Assembly (NCBI RefSeq): GCF_037893015.1
Contig: NC_133658.1
Span: forward strand, 281,744,509 to 281,808,508
Direction of reading: 5' to 3'
Source: Macrotis lagotis
Taxonomy: Eukaryota > Chordata > Mammalia > Peramelemorphia > Peramelidae
DNA length: 64,000 nucleotides
The translations under genes and the position numbers were made by a program. This document shows positions 25,110 through 34,459 of this stretch, one piece after another. Positions within the stretch are counted from its first letter, which is position 1, and every line of letters begins with the position of its first letter. The notes under the pieces are model-generated. The model saw only the letters and a list, made by a program, of their open reading frames with translations. It had not been told where the DNA came from and searched no databases.

Positions 25110-27290
25110 TAGTGGTATAAGGCAGAGGTTGGGACCAACCAGGACCTCACAGATCACAGGGATCGGGACCAACTCAGACCTCACAGATCACAGGGACTGG
25201 TACCAACTCAGCCTCACAGATCACAGGGATCGGGACCAACTCAGACCTCACAGATCACAGGGACTGGGACCAACTCAGCCTCACAGATCACAGGGATTGG
25301 GACCAACTCAGACCTCACAGATCACAGGGATCGGGACCAACTCAGCCTCACAGATCACAGGGATCGGGACCAACTCAGACCTCACAGATCACAGGGATTG
25401 GGACCAACTCAGTACAGGGACTGGGACCAACTCAGACCTCACAGATCACAGGGACCGGGACCAACTCAGACCTCACAGATCACAGGGATTGGGACCAACT
25501 CAGACCTCACTGATTACAGGGACTGGGACCAACTCAGACCTCACTGATTACAGGGACTGGGACCAACTCAGACCTCACAGATCACAGGGACCGGGACCAA
25601 CTCAGACCTCACAGATCACAGGGATCGGGACCAACTCAGACCTCACAGATCACAGGGACTGGGACCAACTCAGACCTCACAGATCACAGGGACTGGGACC
25701 AACTCAGCCTCACAGATCACAGGGATCGGGACCAACTCAGACCTCACAGATCACAGGGACCGGGACCAACTCAGACCTCACAGATCACAGGGACCGGGAC
25801 CAACTCAGACCTCACAGATCACAGGGACCGGGACCAACTCAGCCTCACAGATCACAGGGACCGGGACCAACTCAGCCTCACAGATCACAGGGACTGGGAC
25901 CAACTCAGACCTCACAGATCACAGGGATCTGGACCAACTCAGCCTCACAGATCACAGGGATCGGGACCAACTCAGCCTCACAGATCACAGGGACCGGGAC
26001 CAACTCAGCCTCACAGATCACAGGGATCGGGACCAACTCAGACATCACAGATTACAGGGACTGGGACCAACTCAGACCTCACAGATCACAGGGACCGGGA
26101 CCAACTCAGACCTCACAGATCACAGGGACCGGGACCAACTCAGCCTCACTGATCACAGGGACTGGGACCAACTCAGACCTCACAGATCACAGGGATCGGG
26201 ACCAACTCAGCCTCACAGATCACAGGGACCGGGACCAACTCAGACCTCACAGATCACAGGGACCGGGACCAATTCAGACCTCACAGATCACAGGGACCGG
26301 GACCAACTCAGCCTCACAGATCACAGGGATCGGGACCAACTCAGCCTCACAGATCACAGGGACCGGGACCAACTCAGCCTCACTGATCACAGGGATCGGG
26401 ACCAACTCAGACCTCACAGATCACAGGGATCGGGACCAACTCAGCCTCACAGATCACAGGGATCGGGACCAACTCAGCCTCACAGATCACAGGGACCGGG
26501 ACCAACTCAGCCTCACAGATCATAGGGATCGGGACCAACTCAGACATCACAGATTACAGGGACTGGGACCAACTCAGACCTCACAGATCACAGGGATGGG
26601 ACCAACTCAGACCTCACAGATCACAGGGACCAACTCAGACCTCACAGATCACAGGGACTGGGACCAACTCAGACCTCACAGATCACAGGGACCGGGACCA
26701 ACTCAGCCTCACTGATCACAGGGACTGGGACCAACTCAGACCTCACAGATCACAGGGATCGGGACCAACTCAGCCTCACAGATCACAGGGATCGGGACCA
26801 ACTCAGCCTCACAGATCACAGGGACCGGGACCAACTCAGCCTCACAGATCACAGGGATCGGGACCAACTCAGACATCACAGATTACAGGGACTGGGACCA
26901 ACTCAGACCTCACAGATCACAGGGACTGGGACCAACTCAGACCTCACAGATCACAGGGACTGGGACCAACTCAGCCTCACTGATCACAGGGACCGGGACC
27001 AACTCAGACCTCACTGATCACAGGGACCGGGACCAACTCAGACCTCACAGATCACAGGGATCGGGACCAACTCAGACCTCACAGATCATAGGGATCGGGA
27101 CCAACTCAGACATCACAGATCACAGGGACCGGGACCAACTCAGACCTCACAGATCACAGGGATCAGGACCAACTCAGCCTCACAGATCACAGGGACTGGG
27201 ACCCAGATCACAGGGACTGGGACCAACTCAGACCTCACAGATCACAGGGATCGGGACCAACTCAGCCTCACAGATTGGTCTCACAGTCAC
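25110..27290. repeat. 33/34-bp minisatellite, about 64 units, in QSOX2 intron 1
   Basis: Each unit contains CACAGATCACAGGG, then a variable 3-base slot (ATC, ACT, ACC or ATT), then GGGACCAACTCAG, then ACCT (34 bp) or CCT (33 bp). Rarer variants read CACTGATCAC or CAGATTACAG. The unit number is estimated from length. No stop codon falls in the common + strand unit in any frame, so a 559-codon open frame (25036-26715) runs through it. That frame is an artefact and ends where a CACTGA variant creates TGA. The array ends about 340 bp from the QSOX2 exon 1 donor. Confidence 0.97.
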
Positions 27291-27512
27291 AAGTGTTCTT
27301 GGAATGGAGGGGGGCGGGGAGGAAGGAGTTTGGGGAACAGGGAGGAGGGATGACGGCTGACCCAAGGGGGTGGTCTGGGCTCCTCTCCCGATAGCCCCAG
27401 CCCGTGACAAAGAAGGGGCGTCTGGGGCAGGGCAGGGCGCGGGGCCGGCAGGTCCAGACGCGCTCCGAGTCCTGAAGGGGAAGTGCCTGGGAGAAGAGGT
27501 GGCGGGGCGCCC

Positions 27513-27568
27513 GGGGGGGGGGGGGCAGGAGCAGTCCGCGCCGGGTTCAAGGACCGTGGGGGGGGGGG
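27513..27568 (+). repeat. Two long G runs beside the QSOX2 donor
   Basis: Runs of 13 G (27513-27525) and 11 G (27558-27568) lie 63-118 bp inside intron 1. As the transcript comes from the minus strand, the pre-mRNA would carry C runs while the template carries G runs. Confidence 0.9.
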
Positions 27569-27630
27569 TCGCCCGGGGAGGGGAGGGGAGGGCCGCGCCC
27601 GGCCCCGCCGCGCCTGCGCGCCCCGCTCAC

Positions 27631-27925
27631 CTCGCACGTCGCGCGCCAGGGCCCGCCACACGGGCGCGTAGTGAATGCAGTGGCCGCACCACGAAGAGTA
27701 GAACTGCACCAGCCACGCGGCCGAGCTGTTGCCCGTGGCCGCGCGCACGCTCCCGGCGTCCAGCGCCCACACGGCGTCCGCGCCGCCGGTGCTGTACAGC
27801 CGGGCCTCGGCCGCGCGGATCCCGGACCCCGCCGAGGCGAGGAGGAGCAGCCAGATCAGCGGCGGCCGCGACCACCCGCGGGGCCCTCCGCTCGAGCCCC
27901 GGCCCCGGCGCCCCGCTGCCGCCAT
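27631..27925 (-). CDS. QSOX2: QSOX2 exon 1 (N-terminus of quiescin sulfhydryl oxidase 2)
   Basis: QSOX enzymes oxidise protein thiols to disulfides in the secretory pathway, passing electrons from a thioredoxin-like domain to a FAD-bound Erv domain and then to oxygen. This exon gives 98 residues plus one base. It has a signal peptide (hydrophobic stretch [13 protein letters not shown] at about 21-33), an N-glycosylation sequon (Asn66-Ser-Ser) and the start of the thioredoxin domain with the redox motif WCGHC (Cys80 and Cys83). The sequence AVW-LD-GSVR...[19 protein letters not shown] is QSOX2-like; QSOX1 differs here. The ATG sits in a strong context (A at -3, G at +4). The exon ends CGAG then GTGAGC (donor at 27630-27629, phase 1), the phase I recall for the human exon. 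Exon 2 and the rest of the enzyme are outside the window. Confidence 0.93.
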
Positions 27926-27928
27926 CTT
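27918..27928 (-). promoter_or_regulatory. QSOX2: YY1-type site overlapping the QSOX2 start codon
   Basis: On the minus strand the sequence is AAGATGGCGGC, the classical YY1 consensus, with its ATG being the QSOX2 initiation codon. In many CpG-island genes such sites lie just downstream of the transcription start, which suggests a short 5' UTR here. Seen directly as a motif; occupancy is inferred. Confidence 0.6.
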
Positions 27929-28070
27929 GGACGCGCCCGTGGGGGGGGCGTTGACCTTTCACCCTGGCAACCGCCGTCACGTGTGCCGCCGTCCGCCGAG
28001 GCTGGCGCGCTCCTGGCAACGCCGGACCCTCGCCTCTCTCCGAGGAGGGGCGGCCCGGCCTGTGTCGCTA

Positions 28071-28085
28071 CCCCCCCCCCCCCCC
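28071..28085 (+). repeat. C15 homopolymer
   Basis: Fifteen consecutive C on the + strand upstream of QSOX2, within the CpG island. Confidence 0.95.
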
Positions 28086-28702
28086 AGCCCCGCGCTGCTC
28101 TGCGAGCCGGGCCGGGGCGAGCCGGGCCGGGCCCGGGCGATGGCGGCCAGGCGGCGGTGCGGACCAGCCCAGGGCAGCCCTGGGCGAGGGTCTCCCCCGG
28201 GAGGGCCCGCGCGGCGCAGTCCAGGGCGCTGCAGCCCAGGGGGAGCCCTTGTGGTTTAGGATCTGTGCGCCCCTGCCTCCGCTGACCCCGATGCCCGAGC
28301 TGCACCTCCCCCGCCTCCCTCTGTACCGATCCAGTGTAGTTTAGGGGGCAAGTGTGAACCTGAGAAGACGAGTCGCTTCTTTTTAATTGGACTTTTTGAC
28401 CTGTGTCCTGGAAACAAGCCACTTGACCTTCCATTTTCCCCATCTTTATGATGCCTGGGACTAGATAACTTATCTACTCTCAAATGACTTTTTTAGTTTT
28501 TCCCTCTTGTCTCTAAAACTAGGTGCTGATGTGTCCTTTTAAATTTTAGTGAGTTATAGTTATCTGATCCAAAGATTGCTCTTTGGGCAAGGTGAGTAGA
28601 CTTTGCGAGTCCCACGGCTGAGGAGCCCTTTTGCCCTAGGTTGACTCTGTTTTGGGGTGGATAAATGGTGCCTGACAGGTATAACTCAAAACATTGGTTC
28701 AG

Positions 28703-28855
28703 GGGCAGCTAGGTGGCACAGTGGATAGAGGACCAGCCCTGGAGTCAGGAGGACCTGAGTTCAAATGTGGCCTCAGACACTTAATTCCCTAGCTGTGTGG
28801 CCTTGGGCAAGTCACTTAACCCCATTGCCTTGCAAAAAAAAATACCTAAAAAACC
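28703..28855 (+). repeat. MAR1/WSINE1-type CORE-SINE
   Basis: Sense copy with duplication cattggttcag at 28692-28702 and 28856-28866 (11 bp, perfect). Confidence 0.95.
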
Positions 28856-31800
28856 CATTGGTTCAGTACTCAGCTGACAAACAGTAGAGGAGTAGCAGTT
28901 TTTACTCCTAGGAACTGAAAGATCCATGTTCAAATCTCATCTTTGCTTCAGTTTTATAGTATGATGGATCAGGCAGTCATATCCTATTGGCCTCAGTTGC
29001 CCGTCTATAAACTAGGACTGGCCAAAATGTCCCATTTTTTACATTCTATAAGCATGCATTAACTTGAAAGTATGAACTGTGCTTTCTTTTGTTTCATTCA
29101 TTACCTAGAATAGGGCTCAACAGGAAAAGATAAAAAAAAACTGTTAGAGAGGTTATTGATTAAAAAAAAAAACACCCTACCTTTTTTAAGGAAGCCTCTC
29201 TTTATTTGGTAATTCCAACATATATCAGTGTTTGCACAGAAAAAAAAGGAATCTAAATCCAACCTGAGTCCCTGTTCTCTCTATTAAGGAAATTTTTTCC
29301 TTTGGCTCAGAGGCACTATGTATAATTTCCACTTCATTTCCACTATCATGCTTCATCTCTTATTCTGTGGGAATTTCATGAGAGCCATATATGATCAGAT
29401 TTTTCAAACTATAGAACTCTGCTGTACATATACACCCCCTTAACTCAGGATTTGAAACAAAGACATGAAAGAACCCTGGCATCTACATGCCTGCCCAACA
29501 TAATCACTGAGACCGAAACTGGGGAAGAAGGGTTGTCTGACATCTTTTGTGTGGGAGGGAAAACTCTCATTTAATGAATGCTTTTGTGATTCAAATTAAT
29601 TTTAAGCCAGGGCCTTCCTAACTAGCATTGGTGGCCTTCATTTATATTTTATGAGCCTGCCTATTCTAGCTGCTGGAGCTAAAGGAATCAAAGGAAACTG
29701 TAAAGTTAGTTTGATGCTTTGGGATTTAAAGCCTCCGGTGGGGAAGGCATTTTCATGGGCATTTTATGCAGGAGAGGCACTGCTAAATGTGCAATGCTGA
29801 AAGAGACAGATTACAGGAAAATTAAATGTAGGCTTTAACTGAGAAATAATCATTTTCTATGAAAGATAATGACTTCTCTTGAGGCCAGTATCAAGATTTA
29901 TTGGCCCAAGAGGTTAATATTGATCAAAGCCAAGGCAAGGAAAATATTAGACCTTGAAGTAGAGTAATCTTGATATTGAAGTCTTGCCACTGACTGAACA
30001 GGTCAATATATCTGGATGCCAAAGCCCAAAGCTTTGTACACATAATGCTGGATGAGATTAAATATGTCTAACACCTTCGGAGGATATACTTTCTCTTTTC
30101 TGGCCCAAGTCATTTTGTGGCTGTCCTTCTACATATGGGTTTTAGGCATGGGTTTTTATTATTTCAAAAGTGGTAGTTCCTTCCCCATGACAGAGTCATT
30201 CAAGGGCAATACTGGAAAGGCATCAAATCCTCCATATAGAAACCTCTGAGCAGTTCGGTCACATAGGTAAATAATGTTTATGAGAAACACCTTGCTCCAG
30301 TTGTATATTTGTACTATCAGTCCTTATCATTCAATGCCAAACCAATAGCCTTAAGACTGGAAACTACTGAACTTGAGAGGGATCAGTAGAGTTTCAGTAT
30401 TGGAGATTTATTACTGTGCCAAACTTGTATGTGTAAAATACATAATTCTGCCCACATGGACTCATAAATCCAAAGGAGTCAGCAATAAATAGAAAAAATA
30501 AAAAATTACAGACTAATTTGTTCAGAAAACTAGGAACAAATCAATATGAAAGCTATAGCTCAAAGTAACTACATTTTCAAATTTTACAGATAGTGAACAC
30601 ATTTTTCAGTAAATCTAAAATTTGAGCTTTAAATTTTAAATATGCATAAAATTCACATTCATTTATCTGTACCACTTAAATAAAATTCCCTGAATTGATA
30701 ATACATTAATTTTATAAAAAACCTCAATCATTTACCACACTTAAATAATATTAAATTGCCATTATGTGATATCATACAAGTCACATTGATACCTTGGGCC
30801 TCTGCTTATTCCCATTTGTAAAATAAGTGGTTGGAGAAGTTGAACCCTTAAGTGTCTAACAGTTTTGACATTCTATGATTCTAAGGCTTCTTCAGTTTAT
30901 ATTTTCCCCCAAATTTTAAATTTCTAATTGAATTTGAAAAGACTCTCACCTTAATGAATTTTTTTTATCCAAAGATGTTACAATCTTTCTTCAAATTAAT
31001 ATAGCAAATGAAAATTGGAATTTAAGGAGTTAAATTAAGGGAAAGGTTATTATTACAAAATGATTCTTCACTTTACAAGGAAATAGCAGGAAAAAGCTAG
31101 TTCTCTTGGTTTATAAAATACTGTATATTAGATTCACACACTACTTTTCAGGGCCACATCCTTTATCAGTCAGAACAAAATGTACCCAACTTGTGACTGA
31201 CTAAATGAGCTCTTATAATTTTTTTTAAGTCCACTGAGCATAAGCTTGATCATTTCCTCATATTTTAGACCCCAACCACTAAGATTTATTTAATAATGAA
31301 AAACAAGCAGCCATTTGCATTTTGAATGGAATGCTTTTGTTTTGCTTTTTGACATTAGTATCCACATCAATCAAATTTTTTCTTGATTCAGTTTTTTGCA
31401 GCTTTAAATGACATCCTCTAACTTTCTATCATATCCAGGTAATCATCTTCAAAAATCAAAAATAGCACTTTAGACTATATTGCTTTCTCTCATTTCCATA
31501 TCTGACAATGATAATGATAGGTATCTAGATGTGGCATGATTGCCAGTTCCTGTTCACAGTGTGTCCACCCATAGAAAAGCTGCTCCAAAAAGCTTGTGTT
31601 TGGAACAATACATCTGAAAAATCTGTTTACATATGTTTACATATCTTTCTCTGAGAACCTTTCACGCAGTCATTCATTTCTCCACTCTTCATAAGTTACA
31701 TCTCTGGGCAATATTGGAAAATACCTCTACTACCACACATTCTTTCATCATTTCTTTTATTATTATTCTTGCTAAAAATCACTCCAAAACAAAAAATCTA

Positions 31801-32295
31801 ACTCCTTGAAGCAATATTCTGCCAGCATTATTTAGTTCTCATGCTTAATCATCTCATGGATCTATCTTCAGGAATTCCTCTCTATTATTGAATAAACAAG
31901 CCACTTCCTAGCACCTCTGCCCAAATATTTGTACCAAGAAAAGAAATGTTGCAAGCATATTTGCAAATTTGTATGTGCAAATATAGATCTTTGCAGAAAG
32001 TGGTTGTTGCAAGAAATATATATTAAAATTCCTCACAATCTTTTTTTGAAATTTCCCTGTCAAATTCACTGGAAGGATTGCTTATATAATATTCGACAAT
32101 CAGGAAATAGTATTTTTTTTTAATGGAGACTGAATCACATGAAAGAGGCAAGATCATGAAGGTAGAATCAAGATAGAACTTGCTCTTATCAACTAGTTAA
32201 GAATTCTTTCCTGAATCATCCAGATCATGTACCATACTTAAATAATATGTAATAAGTAAACTGTCTCTTCATATATTTGCCAACCAGGAGATCTT

Positions 32296-32786
32296 TTTTT
32301 TATTTTGAATTTTTTTTTAAATTTTACAATGTTTCCCCTAATTTCGCTTCCTTCCCCCCATCCCCCACAGAGGGCAATCTGTTAGTCTTTACATTGTTTC
32401 TATGCTATACATTGATCTAAGTTGAGTGTGTTGAGAGAGAAATCATATCCTTAAGGAAAAAAAATATATAAGAGATAGCAAAATTACATTATAAGATTAA
32501 GGTTTTTTCTCTTTTTTCATTAAAGGTCTTTGGTCTTTGTTCTCTACAATTGTTTCTCTGGATACAGATGGAATTATGGAATACATGGATACAGATGGAA
32601 TCCATTGCAGATACCCCAAAACTGTCCCTGATTGTTGCACTGATGGAATGAGCAAGTCCATTAAGATTGATCATCACCCCCATGTTGCTGTTAGGGTGCA
32701 CAATGTTCTTCTGGTTCTGCTTATCTCGCTCAGCATCATTTCATGCAAATCCCTCCAGGCTTCTCTGAATTCCCATCCCTCCTCAG
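32296..32786 (-). mobile_element. 5'-truncated L1 3' end
   Basis: Antisense L1 tail. Target duplication ccaggagatctt at 32284-32295 and 32787-32798, perfect, gives the borders. Same subfamily as 8891-9586 and 37571-40074. Confidence 0.92.
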
Positions 32787-33542
32787 CCAGGAGATCTTAA
32801 GAGTGATCTGATATGTGATAAAAATTTTGATATTCACAAGGGGGAAAAAATGCCGGTAACAACACCATCAGAAAATTATAATTCACTGTTCATTCTGAAT
32901 TTGCCCCCAATATTAGTATGTGATCTGAGATTTCAACATACAAATGCTTATCTATACTGCCTATCAAATTCAGACAAGGGTTCATTTAATAGCATGTAAG
33001 CTGCATTAATGAAACCCGGAGAGATGATGATCCAGTTCATTAAAACATTCTACCTTTTTAGAACCATTTCAGATCTTGACACCAAAAGCAAATCATTAAT
33101 ACTTTTAGATTAACTCTATCAGACCTGCAGAGAAATGTAATTTTCTATGACTGTTTGTAGATTAGTATTTTACTTATTCAGAAGCCCTACCTTGCCCCAC
33201 CCCAAAATTGGGAGGATTTACTTTTTTCTTTTTGTACTCTTTATTGTTCTTCAGATTTTACCTTGCTAATAAAGTACAGTGTGAAAAAGTAACAATCTAT
33301 TTGTTTTACCAGTTTTTATTAGTGATTAGGCTGTGAAAATTAAGATTATAGCATGATTCCTATAAGTAAGAATTATTTTTATAATACTATTTGGGTAACT
33401 AGAAATGAATGAAGAAAATAAGAGTTCAAAGGAAATTGATAAATTCAATCAAATTCTGATTAAACCTGTAGTACATAAAAGATCCTTAAAATCCCACAGA
33501 TAGTCTTTTAGTTGTGGGTTTGCCCATCCAATCTCTATGGTT

Positions 33543-33693
33543 GGTTTTATTTTTTGCAAGGCAGTGGAGTTAAGTGACTTGCCCAAGGTCACAAAGCTAG
33601 GTCATTTTTAAGTGTCTGAGGTTAAATTTGAACTCAGGTCCTCTTGATTCGGGGGGGGGGGGTGCTCTATCTACTTCACCACCTAGCTGCCCC
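33543..33693 (-). repeat. MAR1/WSINE1-type CORE-SINE
   Basis: Antisense copy with duplication atctctatggtt (33531-33542) and atctctgtggtt (33694-33705). A G run at about 33651-33662 replaces part of the consensus. Confidence 0.92.
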
Positions 33694-33864
33694 ATCTCTG
33701 TGGTTACTTTTGTTTCATTCTGAATACATTTTTCAAACGATTTCAAAATTACATTTTCTTCTTTCCTGTTTATAATGTGTCTATCTTTTGTTCCTGTCAC
33801 CATTATCAATATCCTAGTTACCTCATTCACCATAGAACTGGTTTTTAATCTGGTATCCTCCAAC

Positions 33865-34068
33865 CTCCAATATGTTCATGGATGGGTTTCAAGGGGACAC
33901 CATGAACTTGAATGGGAAAAAATACATTTTTATTTTCATTCTTAACAGAAATTTAGCATTTTTTAAAATTTAAAAATATTATAAAAAAGGCAGTTCATCA
34001 GTTTCACTAGATTTCCAAAGCGATCCTTGATATACACAAAAAAAAGGTTAAGAACTCCTGCTCTAGAA
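33865..34068. mobile_element. Probable non-autonomous hAT-like DNA transposon
   Basis: Body motifs TTGAATGGGAAAAAATACAT and AGAAATTTAGCATT, and the right end GGTTAAGAACTCCTG, match the 3975-4206 element. The left terminus is poorly preserved. Confidence 0.55.
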
Positions 34069-34144
34069 GCTATACCTTTATTGAATCTACTTGGAAATTG
34101 TCTTAAACTGTCACTCATTTCATTCCTAAAAATATCATGTGGTG

Positions 34145-34150
34145 TTTATT
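34145..34150 (-). terminator. CCDC187: Candidate polyadenylation signal of the CCDC187-like gene
   Basis: AATAAA on the minus strand about 310 nt after the stop codon. A second AATAAA lies at 34077-34082. Either would give a short 3' UTR. Position is the only support. Confidence 0.35.
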
Positions 34151-34459
34151 TCTGGTATTTATCTCATTTAAAAATCCAATTTCTGATATCTTTAATTTGG
34201 GGGTCAGGATTTGTCTGTGATGCTAAAAATATCTGCATATTTCTAACCTTCATGGCACTGGTCAACAATTTAGTATAATATGTGATTTTTCTATCCTGTG
34301 AGAGCCAGGAAATTTAAACTTGTGATAAAAAGTTATTACTAGATTTAAAAAAAACATAATTTTGACCTTTTTTAAAGGAATGTACACCATGATTCTCCAC
34401 TCTCCTACCCTTCTTCATCCCCCCATCCAAATACCCATTTGGTTTTTGTTTATCCATTG

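Larger units (their letters stand above)
1..27630 (-). other. QSOX2: QSOX2 intron 1 (5' part, continues out of the window)
   Basis: This is the non-coding stretch downstream, on the minus strand, of the QSOX2 exon 1 donor. I looked for an exon continuing the thioredoxin domain and found none, so exon 2 probably lies beyond base 1. The interval holds SINEs, LINE fragments, an LTR-like piece and a minisatellite, listed separately. The blocks 1-590, 1760-3590, 5000-6500, 9720-10390, 12000-12550 and 23700-25100 show only AT-rich unique sequence to me. Confidence 0.7.
27410..28260. promoter_or_regulatory. QSOX2: CpG-island promoter of QSOX2
   Basis: A sharp rise in G+C and CpG within an otherwise AT-rich window, centred on QSOX2 exon 1. 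There is no obvious TATA box. Visible motifs include GTCACGTG (27976-27983, E-box/USF type), two CCTGGCAAC half X-box-like sites (about 27963-27970 and 28012-28019), and the YY1-type site at the start codon. Minus-strand transcription should start above 27925. Long open frames in both strands here are by-products of the base composition. Confidence 0.85.
28261..34459. other. Intergenic region between QSOX2 and the CCDC187-like gene
   Basis: About 6 kb separates the QSOX2 promoter from the stop codon of the upstream gene. It holds two SINEs, an L1 tail and a hAT-like remnant (listed). The intervals 28870-32280 and 32800-33530 show only AT-rich unique sequence, with no exon or RNA gene that I can recognise. 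Confidence 0.7.

Noticed and set aside
25110-27290. CRISPR-like appearance of regularly spaced repeats
   Set aside because: The units are contiguous variants of one another, without unique spacers, in a vertebrate intron. This is a minisatellite.
27370-28443. Long overlapping open frames on both strands in the CpG island (up to about 200 codons)
   Set aside because: They overlap QSOX2 exon 1 in other frames and arise from stop-poor GC-rich composition. They are rich in Arg, Pro, Gly and Ala and match no family I know. Only the minus-strand frame at 27631-27925 has domain evidence.
30052-30249. 65-codon + strand frame with a hydrophobic segment (VILWLSFYIWVLGMGFYYF)
   Set aside because: It could mimic a membrane segment, but it is short and lies in AT-rich intergenic sequence without promoter, splice or family evidence.
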